From NCBI RefSeq assembly GCF_023343835.1, contig NC_064433.1, forward strand, positions 136,365,957 through 136,429,956: 64,000 bases of DNA, in the 5' to 3' direction. Below the pieces are notes generated by a model that had not been told where the DNA came from, did no database searches, and worked only from the letters and a program-made list of their open reading frames with translations. Positions 52,101 through 61,800 of the stretch are shown here, one piece after another (the stretch's first letter is position 1; each line of letters opens with the position of its first letter). This DNA comes from Lagopus muta. Its lineage: Eukaryota; Chordata; Aves; Galliformes; Phasianidae. A program made the position numbers and the translations under genes.

Positions 52101-53558
52101 AAGGAAACTAAATTTAACTATGAGTGCTTATGAGTCTTTTAATTAGAGAGTTGAGGGGAAAGGTAAATCACAGGGGTAGCTTAATTTAAAAGGAAGATGG
52201 TTGAAGGGCTTTCCCTTCCATAAAGAGTCTAGAGTAAGAGGTTTGTTAAATGTTAACCGTCATGAGAATACCAGCTCAGAGGCCGATGCAAACACCTGTC
52301 CCTGAAGGACGTTTTTTTCTTTTCCTGCCCCTCCCTTTAATGCCATTGCATTTTACAGTGGCTGCCTTTAGAAAAGCCACCACTTTTTTCTTACAGTTAC
52401 ACTGAATGAAGATATTGGCGTTGCTTATTTTCCAGCAGTGTTTAGTTGGAGTGGTGAATGGCAGGAGCGGGCTTTCGTGGCAGGCAGATAACCAGCACAG
52501 CTCAGGTTCCTGTGTGCCACTGAAGCACGTGCTTTGGTTTCGTTCCTTGCAGAAGCACAGACAGTAGTGCAGGAGGTGGTGATGACAGTGGGTATTTTAC
52601 GTCTCCCTCTTGAACAAGCTCATTGTTTTCAATTTAAAGCTATGCAGACTTTGTTATCAGATGCTGTTCAGAACTGGCACGTTTATAACCTCATCTTCAG
52701 AGCTGTCAGTATAAGTACAGAGAAGCGAGACACATCTCAGCTGTAGACTTAAGCCCATAAACTTGCAGCTTGCCTCACATTCTGTTCAGTCAGAGGTTTT
52801 AAATCAAGTAGTAAAAAATGTATTATTCTTGAGATCCCAAAAGCCACAAGCAATAACAAGAGCAATTATAGAAGTTTTGGATAGCATTTAAATTGTCTCA
52901 AATCCTTGCGTCCATGTATCTGCTACCCCCAAAAGCCTACTAAGAACAGGACAAAAGTAGTACAGTATGGGAGTAACACTGCATTTTTCTGTTGGCAACA
53001 GACTGTTGTAAGTGAAAAATGAATTACCCAGGATAGCTTCATATATTCTGAGTCCAGAGAGGTGTTTTAACTTTGGAGTGGTTCTTTGTGGAGCCAGGAG
53101 TTGGACCGGATGATCTGTGTGGATCCCTTCCAACTCAGGACTCTGTCTGTGACTACGCATAGCATCCAGTGCCACAAATACCTTCTAAAAGAAGGTTAAC
53201 TGGAGGCTTACATTCAAACTAGCCTTTGTACCATTGTTTTTGCATGAATTGTAAAGCAGCAGCTCAGAGCGAGTGCTCCAGCATATCTTTACAAAGGAGT
53301 AGATAAAGATTCTTCCCTGTTTTGAGGGGGCCAAACAGCAGTAAGCAATTTCACATCACGGCTACGAGCAAAGGAAGGATCTTGCACATCTCACAGGGAG
53401 TTTGTGAGAATTCCTGCACGTTGGCTAAAGGCTCCATTTTAACAGGATTTTCTCATTTTTGCCCCCAGAAAATATTCACAGAACCTGGCAGTCTGTCCAT
53501 GGCAACAATTGACAAACTCCGAGAGACATGCAGAGAGAAGGTGCTTTCTCAGGGATAA
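26348..53558 (+). CDS. GRTP1: GRTP1, growth hormone-regulated TBC protein 1 (Rab GTPase-activating protein), complete gene of eight coding exons
   Basis: The coding exons are 26348-26385, 27230-27381, 33034-33192, 37702-37826, 39463-39559, 51031-51203, 51310-51495 and 53469-53558. All introns are GT-AG and the phases match, giving 339 residues against 336 in human. The TBC domain runs from about residue 70 to 285. It includes the entry motif [19 protein letters not shown], the IxxDxxR arginine finger (D117, R120), the YCQ glutamine finger (Q158) and the [15 protein letters not shown] helix. With both fingers intact it should stimulate GTP hydrolysis by a Rab protein and so act in vesicle traffic. 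Its Rab partner is not evident from sequence. The start ATG has G at +4 but C at -3, a middling context. It is preferred because it splices in frame to [13 protein letters not shown], which matches the human N-terminal region. The promoter is a CpG island, and LAMP1 converges from the right. Confidence 0.95.
26386..27229 (+). other. GRTP1: GRTP1 intron 1
   Basis: The first half is the tail of the CpG island. It contains a C run near 26568-26578. Long reading frames here result from GC richness and are not genes. Confidence 0.7.
27230..27381 (+). CDS. GRTP1: GRTP1 coding exon 2
   Basis: Acceptor attttgcag|g. Encodes residues 13-63, including [13 protein letters not shown] and [11 protein letters not shown], and ends one base into Val64 before gtgcgg. 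Confidence 0.92.
28055..28250 (-). mobile_element. CR1 3' end, antisense
   Basis: Reads on the plus strand as tcacagaatgtcccaagtag, then aaggaacccacaaggatcac, and later gccctgggcagcctgttcca, the reverse complement of the CR1 3' region. Confidence 0.85.
29195..29715 (-). mobile_element. CR1 3' region, antisense, about 520 bases
   Basis: Starts with aatcatagagtggcc, then contains accaggctgcccagggccac, gcttcctcctaataactaac, agcccagttccctcaacctt and ggccccaggcctggatgcag, all reverse-complement CR1 landmarks in order. It extends further 5' into the element than most copies in the window. Confidence 0.92.
29757..29815. repeat. Third partial copy of a local repeat
   Basis: The phrases cttggagttttcctgg and aaaaggcatcctgctatgg resemble tttgagttctcctggg and aagagcatcctgctatgc at about 30890-30935, suggesting an old repeated block inside intron 2. 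Confidence 0.45.
30930..31590. repeat. Diverged direct duplication of about 200 bases within GRTP1 intron 2
   Basis: Copy A (about 30935-31130) and copy B (about 31382-31585) share, in the same order, ccttgtgccaaggtcaaag, gactca/ggctca, a gtggatgctrgctct block, gatagctgtt, cccagtaat and gcatttgcaggctca-like phrases. They flank a poly-A run and a unique segment. I do not recognise the family. Confidence 0.6.
31161..31195 (+). repeat. Homopolymer A35
   Basis: Thirty-five consecutive A residues between aaggggaagt and ggtaaatac. It may be a retroposition scar or an expanded mononucleotide tract. Its exact length in the assembly is uncertain, as for any long homopolymer. Confidence 0.9.
33034..33192 (+). 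CDS. GRTP1: GRTP1 coding exon 3
   Basis: Acceptor ttttgttttgcag|tg. Encodes residues 64-116, with the TBC entry motif [13 protein letters not shown] and the segment [14 protein letters not shown], and ends one base into Asp117 of the arginine-finger motif. Confidence 0.95.
33193..37701 (+). other. GRTP1: GRTP1 intron 3
   Basis: 4.5 kb. Contains an interior CR1 reverse-transcriptase fragment at 34638-35020 and poly-A runs near 34028 and 36471. Nothing else is assignable. Confidence 0.8.
34638..35020 (+). mobile_element. Interior fragment of CR1 ORF2 (reverse transcriptase C-terminal part), decayed
   Basis: Translating in sense gives [17 protein letters not shown], then across a disrupted stretch [20 protein letters not shown] and EYCVQAWGP, which are typical of the CR1 reverse transcriptase just past its catalytic core. 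Both the 5' part and the usual 3' UTR with the 8-mer tail are missing. Confidence 0.85.
37702..37826 (+). CDS. GRTP1: GRTP1 coding exon 4 (carries both catalytic fingers)
   Basis: Acceptor ttctgtctag|ac. Encodes [13 protein letters not shown] through GYCQ. R120 (arginine finger) and Q158 (glutamine finger) both lie in this 125-base exon. It ends in phase 0 before gtatgt. Confidence 0.96.
37827..39462 (+). other. GRTP1: GRTP1 intron 4
   Basis: 1.6 kb with a T11 run near 37843. No repeat or extra exon recognised. Confidence 0.8.
39463..39559 (+). CDS. GRTP1: GRTP1 coding exon 5
   Basis: Acceptor cttctctttctttcag|ggc. Encodes [12 protein letters not shown] through LIGRILP (residues 159-190) plus one base of Asp191. 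Confidence 0.95.
41130..41261 (-). mobile_element. CR1 fragment, antisense
   Basis: Contains cctggcacaacttgaaggca, tcctatcactagttacatgg and aataaggtctccttgagcct, reverse-complement CR1 landmarks in order. Both ends are truncated. Confidence 0.75.
42784..42820 (+). repeat. Perfect 16-bp hairpin with 5-base loop
   Basis: TGTGCCCTGACATGAG at 42784-42799 is exactly complementary to CTCATGTCAGGGCACA at 42805-42820, with loop GCAAT. Weaker pairing of the flanking T-rich and A-rich bases (42776-42783 with 42821-42828) could lengthen the stem to about 24 positions with a wobble and two mismatches. Confidence 0.85.
44570..44705 (-). mobile_element. CR1 3' end with tail, antisense
   Basis: Begins aatcatagaatcatagaatt and continues with gttggaaaagaccttaagta and ccctctgctaaatcacgtcc. 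The reverse complement matches the element at 19622-20030 closely from aaccatttggatgtggtgct to the tail, so both are one CR1 subfamily. Confidence 0.9.
45430..46050 (+). mobile_element. Interior CR1 ORF2 fragment with intact FADD reverse-transcriptase motif
   Basis: About 200 codons remain open, in sense. The translation shows [15 protein letters not shown] (palm region), [30 protein letters not shown] (the PQGS motif) and [10 protein letters not shown] (catalytic FADD box), then [20 protein letters not shown]. The open frame is a remnant: the N-terminal endonuclease region and the 3' end are missing, so it cannot be active. Confidence 0.93.
46541..46655 (-). mobile_element. CR1 3' end, antisense
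   Basis: Reads catagaatcacgattacaga, then gggacccacaaggatcattg and caagaccacccaaaatccga. It is the same subfamily as the copy at 28055-28250, but shorter. Confidence 0.8.
48841..48938 (+). mobile_element. Two CR1 3' termini in tandem
   Basis: ctggatggtctttgaggtcc followed by agccttaagccattctatga is one CR1 terminus. gatcatccttaaggatccct followed by tccaactcaggctattctgt immediately after it is a second. Each is under 60 bases. Confidence 0.7.
51031..51203 (+). CDS. GRTP1: GRTP1 coding exon 6
   Basis: Acceptor tctctccaag|at. Encodes [17 protein letters not shown] through [15 protein letters not shown] (residues 191-248), ending in phase 0 before gtaatt. The following intron is only 106 bases. 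Confidence 0.95.
51310..51495 (+). CDS. GRTP1: GRTP1 coding exon 7
   Basis: Acceptor ttcctgcag|act. Encodes [19 protein letters not shown] through ECHTFMQ (residues 249-310), the end of the TBC domain. Phase 0 on both sides. Confidence 0.95.
51496..53468 (+). other. GRTP1: GRTP1 intron 7
   Basis: 2 kb. Contains a 10-bp inverted repeat (CCTTCTTACC and GGTAAGAAGG at 51582-51607, loop AGGTGA) and a CR1 terminus at 53093-53154. Nothing else is assignable. Confidence 0.75.
53093..53154 (+). mobile_element. Short CR1 3' terminus
   Basis: ggagttggaccggatgatct then ggatcccttccaactcagga is the CR1 end in sense. Only about 60 bases remain. Confidence 0.65.
53469..53558 (+). CDS. GRTP1: GRTP1 coding exon 8 (stop)
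   Basis: Acceptor ttttgcccccag|aaa. Encodes [18 protein letters not shown] and the final CREKVLSQG, with stop TAA at 53556-53558. Confidence 0.95.
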   Translation, partial: KIFTEPGSLSMATIDKLRETCREKVLSQG

Positions 53559-53960
53559 CTCAGCAGCAGGAACCAGGCGCTCAGACTCCAGAAATGGACA
53601 CATTCCTCTTTTTGCACTGACTAAAGCACACTTTAAGCTTTCCAAGAGTTAACTGACACTTGACCAATTTTTTTCCTGCCTTCCATGTAAGTGTTTTTAA
53701 CGCTTTGTACTGTATGTCAGACTTGATAACTGGAACTACTGCAACTGATGAATTTGTCATTATTATTTTTTAAGAATTCCAGTGTTTTCAGAGTAGAATG
53801 TGATCAGTGTAAGGACACTCCTCTTGAAGTCACTGTCCTTGTCTTTTCAGGGCGTTTTGTAATGTTGAAACAGGTGTATAGAATTACATATCCTTCGTAT
53901 TGTATTAACTATGACACCTCTTTCCATTTGTACAAAATAAATCTAATTTAATTTGTCAGA
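53559..53960 (+). other. GRTP1: GRTP1 3' UTR
   Basis: About 400 bases after the stop. An AATAAA polyadenylation signal lies at 53936-53941, followed by a T-rich stretch. A second AATAAA at 54025-54030 is a possible alternative end. Confidence 0.7.
53936..53941 (+). terminator. GRTP1: GRTP1 polyadenylation signal AATAAA
   Basis: A canonical hexamer followed within 30 bases by gtcagagcctgtttttttt, a GU/U-rich downstream element. Confidence 0.7.
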
Positions 53961-54838
53961 GCCTGTTTTTTTTTTTTTCTGGTGTTTTGTTTTCTGGCTC
54001 AAAAGCTTCAAGGGCACAGCACATAATAAAAGATTTGACTCAAATGTGGAAGAAGTAACATTTCTCACTGTGTAGGGGAGGCTGTAGGCAGACACTGTAC
54101 TTCTGCTTTGTTCCACACTGCTGCTTTATTCTAAGGTTACACTACAGATGCTCTATCCTCACACAGCTGTGCCCTTGGGAAGGATGCACTTGCCCAGCCA
54201 GCTGTCAACAGACTTCCTTCTTAACAGGACAAAGCAGCAGCCAGCTCCAAAGCCATACTTGAATACAAGTCCAAGCATCCTTCTATCTCCTAGCAGGAAG
54301 AAGCAGAGCAGCAGCCCTGCCCCTGCTGAATGGCTCTGTCCTCACAGAGCCCTCTCGTGGCCACATCCCTTCCCTCACCTTCCTGCTTTAAAGGGAAAGG
54401 TGTCATTCTGAATACAGTTCAACACACCAAAACCTGAGCAGGCACACATCCCAGCAGCTGGTAAGAAGCTGGCTTCGCAGGGAGTGCTCGTACTGAGTAT
54501 CCTAGCAGTGCTGAGCAGGGCAGGCCTTTGTGCTGACGTCTCTCAGCAAGCTACAATTTCACATAAGCATCATCTTCTCTGGGCCCCAGCTTACTGACAT
54601 GCAGCAGCCTTCCCCGTTGCCAATGACAACCTCCACAAGAGCAGGAAGTGCCATTTCAAACCGCTGTATACAGGTTGGTGACAGAGAAGGAGGGACAAAG
54701 CTCTGGTTTAACAATCCCACACTAAGCATGACTCAGAGCTCCAGAAGTAGAGCCAAACCAAGACCATGCACACATCAAGTGGCCAACTGTGTTTTAGAAA
54801 CTCACGAGCAACGCAAGGGTATACAGAAAAAAAGTGTC
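53961..54838. other. Short intergenic gap between converging GRTP1 and LAMP1
   Basis: No gene seen. A minus-strand AATAAA (TTTATT at 54125-54130) means longer LAMP1 3' ends could reach into it. The plus-strand frame at 54530-54886 looks like chance. Confidence 0.5.
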
Positions 54839-54844
54839 TTTATT
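54839..54844 (-). terminator. LAMP1: Candidate LAMP1 polyadenylation signal
   Basis: TTTATT on the plus strand is AATAAA in the LAMP1 sense. It is the first such hexamer met about 870 bases downstream of the stop. Confidence 0.5.
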
Positions 54845-55717
54845 AGCATTGTTACAGGCAATGCATACATAAGAACTGATCCTTAAAGTGTACAACCCCC
54901 CAGCCAAGTTTAAAGCAAGAGAATCAGCAGATTGAGACCTATATTGTACACATGTGCAGTAACAGGATCTCTCTGAACCTTCCAACAGAAGAGACTGAAA
55001 TCACTTTACAAAAAAATGTAAATAAAAATAACACCCATTTTAAAAAAGGAGCAGCTCCTAAGGAGCTGGCAGAGCATCGGAAATATCAAACAGGGGAGCT
55101 GTCCAATCGCACAGAGTTCCTGTAAGGGTTGAGTATTGCGTTGTTCACACCCTGCATATGCCAGGCATCGTGTTTAAAGCTTAGTAATACAAAATACACA
55201 CCCTAGAGATGAGGTGGGGTTTAGATCAATTTCGATTTTGTCAGTTGTTACTGAATTCCTGTCAATGCACCATCAGTATTGTTATCATCACTGGATGGCA
55301 GCAGTGCCGATCGTGAATGGTTTCCCTTTGTTAAGAGCTCTGAAATTGAGTCAATGTAGATTAGTTGCATCTCTTTCCAGCATCTTTATGCTGACTTTAC
55401 CTTCCAATTAAAAAAAAAAAAATCATCCTTTAAAAAAAAAAAACCCAAAAACTTTTAGCTTGTTTCTAAGTGGGTAAATATTTCAACTAGTTAGCAAAAT
55501 TAAACACCAGAATTTTCAGAAGTTATTTTTGTGCATAGTTAAATGCTGCAAGATGATTTCACATTTAATAAAGCAGACTTTTAGAAGCAATTTGCAAGAT
55601 AAGGTGTTCCCTTACGATATCGATCTTAGCTCGGGGAGAGATAGGGGTGGTTTGTTTGTTTGTTTTTCCAGCTTCTTGCAATTGCTTTTCACCTACACTG
55701 GAATTTAGTGCAAGTCA
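54839..55717 (-). other. LAMP1: LAMP1 3' UTR
   Basis: Runs from the LAMP1 stop to a minus-strand AATAAA at 54839-54844. It contains plus-strand A runs near 55409-55443, which are U-rich in the transcript, and (GTTT)n on the plus strand near 55651. Confidence 0.65.
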
Positions 55718-55857
55718 TTAAATTGTCTGGTACCCAGCGTGGCTCCTCTTTCTGCCAATCAAGTAAGCAATCAGGACAATTAGAACCAGACCAGCAAGGG
55801 CTGCACCAACTATTATAGGGATCAGCATGTTGTTTTCATCCAGCTGACATTCTTCCA
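55718..55857 (-). CDS. LAMP1: LAMP1 last coding exon (transmembrane helix and tail)
   Basis: Acceptor ctctcttcag|tg. Encodes VEECQLDENN, the helix MLIPIIVGAALAGLVLIVLI and the tail GRKRSHAGYQTI, with stop TAA at 55720-55718. Confidence 0.97.
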
Positions 55858-58800
55858 CTGAAGAGAGAGAAAGAGTTACGTTAGGCACCAGTCCAGGCAG
55901 ACACCTACCTCCAGTTGCTTCTTTTAACCACAGCCACAAAGAACAGCACTAAGCAGAGCACCAAGGAACTTCCCAGACCTTTTCCCCTCTCACACAACTG
56001 TCTGAGCACTGTTAGGAAGGTCCATTAATGCTCCTCCTTAACTCGTTGTAACGAGTCCCAGTTATTCCAAAGCTGCTTTTTACAGACTTGTCACACTAGC
56101 CTCAATTCAAACACCTTATCAACCCCCACAGCACCTGCAATACAGCACACAGACTAAGCATAGCACCTTCTTCCTTGACTACAGACTTGGGTTTCTCATA
56201 GATTGCAGTTCCCTCCACCCACGTATCAAAATACAAACCTCTTACCTGTCCCAAACTTGTCTCCATCAACCTTGAAAGCCTGGACCTGAACATTAAATAC
56301 ATTGACAAGGGCTTTGTCTGTGACCTGGAGATTCTCCTCTGCACTGCATTTGTAGGAATTCCCCACCGTAGCTCTCAGTTCACTCATGCTGTCATTTGAT
56401 GCTTCAAACACTGGAGCTGTGTAAGAGAAAGTCTTATTAAAGAATCCTGAAAAGCAGAAGCTGGGAGCTCACTGAGCTTTAAATTCAAAAGACATTCCTC
56501 CCCAGCATTCCTAATGTGTTCCTTGATGCAGGCAGCCCTTAATATTTAAGGAAGTGGTCACTGAAAATACACTTAAAAAGTCCCTACCTTTTGCTTCAGA
56601 AGGCAGAGTTGTGCTGACATTCACACCTTGCAGGAAGAATTTCTCACTAGTTGCATTCTTTTAAACAAAGAAAAAGACACCAGTAGTTTTCATTGAAAAT
56701 AATGCTGTTCAACCCAACCTTTGTTGTGTGAGGCTATTCACCTGCTACACCACAACAGTTCCCAGCTTGGGTAAAAAAGCCTTTACAGGCTCATCAATCC
56801 AAAGGAAAGAAATTCATGATCCAAGCAGAATATCTGTACATTCTTTCCTTATAAGAGTTAATAAGAATTAAATCCCCTCTATCATAGTATTAAAACCGAA
56901 GTCGTTACTCATTCCCCCTCCCATAATTGGAGCTTTTTGCTATAGTAATTGCCCAGGTTAATATGCCCACAGCAGAAATACTGCAGAGATCTTACGTGCT
57001 TTGTCTAGAGATCCTTACCAATACAAAGTGGAAGGTGATCTTTGTTTTCTCAAAAGCCAGATTCAAGAAGGCAGATGTATTGTCACATGTTCCAGAAGCA
57101 CTTGTATTATGTGGTACAAAATTCAGCAGATCCAACCCCATCTATGGGAAAAGAGGACCGATCATGGTATCTATTCTTTAAGAAACTAGCACACCACTAC
57201 ATCATTAGGAAACTTCTAGTTTGCCTGCACTCACATGTATACAATGCTATCCTGACCTACATGCTTTAAGGGCAAAAGGGCAGATATGCATCTAAGTTAC
57301 ACCTGAAATAATTTGTGCTAGAGCTACCGGGCTGGCACAGAGAAAGAACAGCAGGCATATCTGCATTCTTGCTGAAGCTCCCCCCAGCCCCAGCTGCTGC
57401 TTTCTCCACGCTAAACTTCTTTGCTCCTAGCAGCACAGAGAAACATCAGTTACCACCACTATAGTGGGAGCAACAAGCTACAAAATGCTGCCATTAAAAG
57501 TTGTCACCCTGCAAGTCACTTCTGCACACAATGCTTTAGTTTTGCTCACAGTAAATGATTTTATATTGTCCTGCATCTGCAGACAACTACACGTTAAATG
57601 CACTTGCTGAACAACCAAACAACTCAGCAGCAGCTCTGAGACATCAGCTAAACCTCTTGTGACTTTGGAAAATCAATTTTACCACCTCCTCACTGATTGA
57701 GGGATCAGCTATCAGCCAGTCCAGCTGTGTGAGAATGCCATGCAATGGGAAGCAGCTCAGGGAACGTGCCACCACGTGGCTTAAACACAGTTGCCAACAT
57801 AGCTATCTACTGTACAGCCACACATCAGCTGGGATCCAACTCAAATTTGCAGTAAACATGTAGGTTTACTGAGCCTTGGTTCTTGTTTCTTATCAAGGCC
57901 TTCAGCAACCCCTGGGATTGTGGCTCATAACTTTGCCTTACTGGCTAATGGGAAACAGGTTTGTATACAAGGCTGGCAAGCCCTTGTAACACCAGTGGAA
58001 TCAAGGAGCCTAACCCCAAGGCTGCAACTTATGCAATCCATGCAGCATCTTCGCCACTGAAATTAAATTAGTTCTTGAAATTAAGTAACTCAGAATCATA
58101 GAACGGCTTGTGCTGGAAGGGACCCCAAAGTCCATCCAGTTCCAACACTGGAACCTGTGGGCAGGGCTGCCATCCACTAGATTACATCACTACAGTTGAG
58201 TCAAATATTCTGCTGGTATCAGCTGCAAGTTAAAGAAGTAATTTTCAGGTGGTTCTGGGTCCCCTAAAATTTTGTCAACTCTGTCTTGTTTTACAATGGC
58301 AATTATGTTCCCTTCTAACATTGTTTCACTGTTTCACTTAGGCACCTCAGGCTAAATTCTTGTATTTCACAGTTCAGATGCCTTGTTTAGATGGAATCTT
58401 TGATATAGGATCCACCTAGTCATATTTTTATCATTTTTACTGTTCCTGTGGAATGGCCATGTACACTAAACTGGATTTGACAGACAAGTTTAGTACTCTT
58501 ACTGAAGAAAAAAATCTTTAAGTGACCTCTTCCAGCACTACTGAGTTTAACCAGACCCAAGCTTAAGCCAAGCTAAGCAATTCAAATAGAGGGCAATCAT
58601 GGATGAACCCTATGAAGAAACAAACAAAAATAAATATGTTTTACGGAAAAGAAATACCCTGTAATAATTTGGCAAGTCTTCTCTAAAGAATCTGAAGGTT
58701 TTGAAGAAAAATGTACCTTCTCATCTTTTTTCAGATAGGTGATGTTAAGTTGTAACCCCATGGAGGCAAGGACACAGGTTCCATTTGCACCAGTCACGTT

Positions 58801-61800
58801 GTATTTACCAACTGCAGGATTTGAGGGTGCTGCAGTTGGTGCTGGGCTAGTTACTGGAACCTGGCTAGTAGTGTGCTTTGGAGTTGTTGGGGCTACAGTG
58901 GTAGTAGAGACCATATCTTCACTACATTCTGTCTCTGAAAAGAAAGGAAAACATACAGTCACCACTGAACAGTTACAGGATTATCTGCCTTCCTCATCCT
59001 CGAGGGAAAGGAGGACAATTTCAAGTAGCTTTTCCTAACAAAAGGTAATAAAAGGTGACAAACAATAACAAAAACATTACTTGAACTCTGTTTCAAAGTT
59101 TAAGAATCTCTTAAAACCTAGCATATGAAAATAATACCTCTGCTTTTATTTACAGAAGTTCACGGTGCCTGCATCTGTTTTATTGATTTCTATAATTTTA
59201 CTTCACAATCAAATCAGTACAAACAAGAGATTCCATGTTGACAGAGCCAGCATTCCTGCTGTCTGCTCACTGCGAGGCTTTAATGACTCCCCCTGTTGGA
59301 CATCCTAGGCAGCCTTGTGTCAGAAGCAGAGGAGTAATTCTCATGCCTAGCATCAAAAGCAGTCTCCCAGGGCTGTGTTGTTCTCATTTCCCTCTGTATG
59401 CTACCAAGTCACAGAACCCTACTTCTTTCATTGTGTCAATACTCACAGTAACATAAGAAATACCATACTGGACCTGTCAAGTTCTCACTCGACACTCAGC
59501 AAAGCTGTGACACTTCCATCTCCAATGTAATTGCAAGACACTGGTTCTGATGGCAAGGGCTCTCCTCTATCCTTTCCATTTGGGTCTCATGTCCACCCTC
59601 CCTGAACTCTTGTATTTATAGCTACCTACCACCTGAAGTGCATGGCTGAGTGAAGATGACTGCCTGACTTCTCACCCAGCTTCAGTATAAGCTTCCACAG
59701 TAAAAGGAGAGAGGTAGAACAGTGCCTTCATTTGCCAGAGTATTCACAAATACCTGGCAGCAGGAACTGAGCTTGTGGATAGCCAAAAAGCTTCCTGCAT
59801 TGAGGATCTAAGCCAAAACCAAAGGTCATAGCAAAGGCATTACTGTAGCACAGGCTTCCCTGACTTCCAAGTCAAGGTCATTTCCCTGTTTTAGGGAGAA
59901 CAACTTGCAACTCTGTAAGGATGTCAGTAACTGCAACAGCCTCACAGTCCATACCTATCTTGCAGATAATGGATAAGTAATGAATAGCCTCTGTACTTAA
60001 AAGCAACTTAGCATTTCATTATGACTCTAAACACAGCCTAATTACATCTTGTGAACTCACACAAACTCCATCACAGAACAATTCTATTTCCTACTCCACT
60101 TTCTACTCCATTTCTGGAAGGAGAGAAGAGCAGAGAGAAGGATGAACGGAGGAGTGACTCTACCTTCTGTCAGTTCATCGGATACTGTTCAGGCCCCAGA
60201 ATGTGGTGATGTCCATATAAACCAGGCAGCCAGTTTAAATGCTACTTCAGTGGACAATTTCCTACCGTCTGCAAAGCCTCAACATATACAGCCTCTTACT
60301 AAACTTGGCAGACACGGACTTCAAGTGGTAGTTTATTCTAGGTGGAATTCTGATATAGTGTTTTTTACTGAACTAACTTACAGCACAGCTCCTACTAGCT
60401 CTGCAAAACAGATGTGCAGGCAAAATGCTCTTGTCTTTTTCTGACAGTTACAGGAAAGCAGCTGACAATTCTACCGACAGATAAAATTAAAGCTCTCTTT
60501 CTTCAGAGCTGAGAATCACTGCAGCAACCTCAGTCATTAACTTGGAGATACGCTGCCAGAAATAACTACTACTATTACAGATGCACTGACTACTGACTGT
60601 ACTTCCTTTCAGTGATCACTGCTCAGATCACTAGCAGGAATGAAAGAACTAATGAAAGAACTGTTGATAAAACAAAAAAAAGAAAGCTAAAGGAGAATTC
60701 AAGGTTGCAAGTTGATCAATAATGAGCTGCCAAAAGACATGGGGAAGTCACAAGCCTGAGAGTGGAAAGAAGGAACTGATCTGGAGAGAACAAGTTGTTT
60801 TCAGGATCGAGACAAAAATGATAAAGAACTCTTTAACTACCTGAATTAGAAATAAGCAATGGAGATAGCTCATGATGCAGTACGAATGGAAAAACTACAA
60901 AAGGACTGTGTGCAGTCTCAAGAAATTAAAAGAAAGTAAAGGAAGATATTAATTAAAAAGAAAAAGCTGAGCATGGCAGTGTGGATTACAGTAATGTGGA
61001 AGTGGGGAAAAAACAAAAAAAAACACACTCCAAAACCAGTAGCATGAACTAAAACCAAACAGTATCACCAGATGATGAAATCATATTGCCAAACATCGAT
61101 GGCTTCATCAAGACAGTGATACCACCAGACAAAAAAAAAGCTTAAAAAGAAAAAAAGAGAAAATGAAGTAACTAGTAAGGCAGATGTTGATGAACTTGTG
61201 TTCCATAAGGAACACCCACCCAAGATAATACAATATTGCTTTGCAGTTTAACTGAAGGACTGTAAGAATAGACAATAAAAAGGTGGTGCCAAATAGGCAG
61301 TAAGGAGATTTTATTGAAGTTTCGCAAAGTTAAGAAGTAGCTTTTCCCAACATCATGGCTCTTGTTGAAGCCTCCTTGAAACTGCTCACATGCCTACCCA
61401 GTATGCCTGGATAACTGCACCAAGACACTTAAAATTGGATTGTTCTGAAGACTGGATTAATAGAAACCATATTTTTTAAATTACAAACATGTCCACAGTT
61501 GTGCTGCAGACTAGCTCACTGAAGGGAAAATTCTGATTGAGGAAAGGATTCATGTTGGAAACCAACTCAGTAACGTGAGACAGCCATAAAAAAAGTCAAC
61601 TCTAGTATTACCATGCATCAGGCCAAGTATTTTGCAGAGATGGGACAAAGTACAAATACTCCCACAGAAGGCACTTGTTCAATGCATCACTGTATGCCTG
61701 CACTGACTACTCTGGTTTTAAGATTCCTTCAACTTCACAAGTGCACAAATGGGATTAGCAGCATAGGAAAGAAGAGTTCCAAGCTACCTTGAGAAGATGA

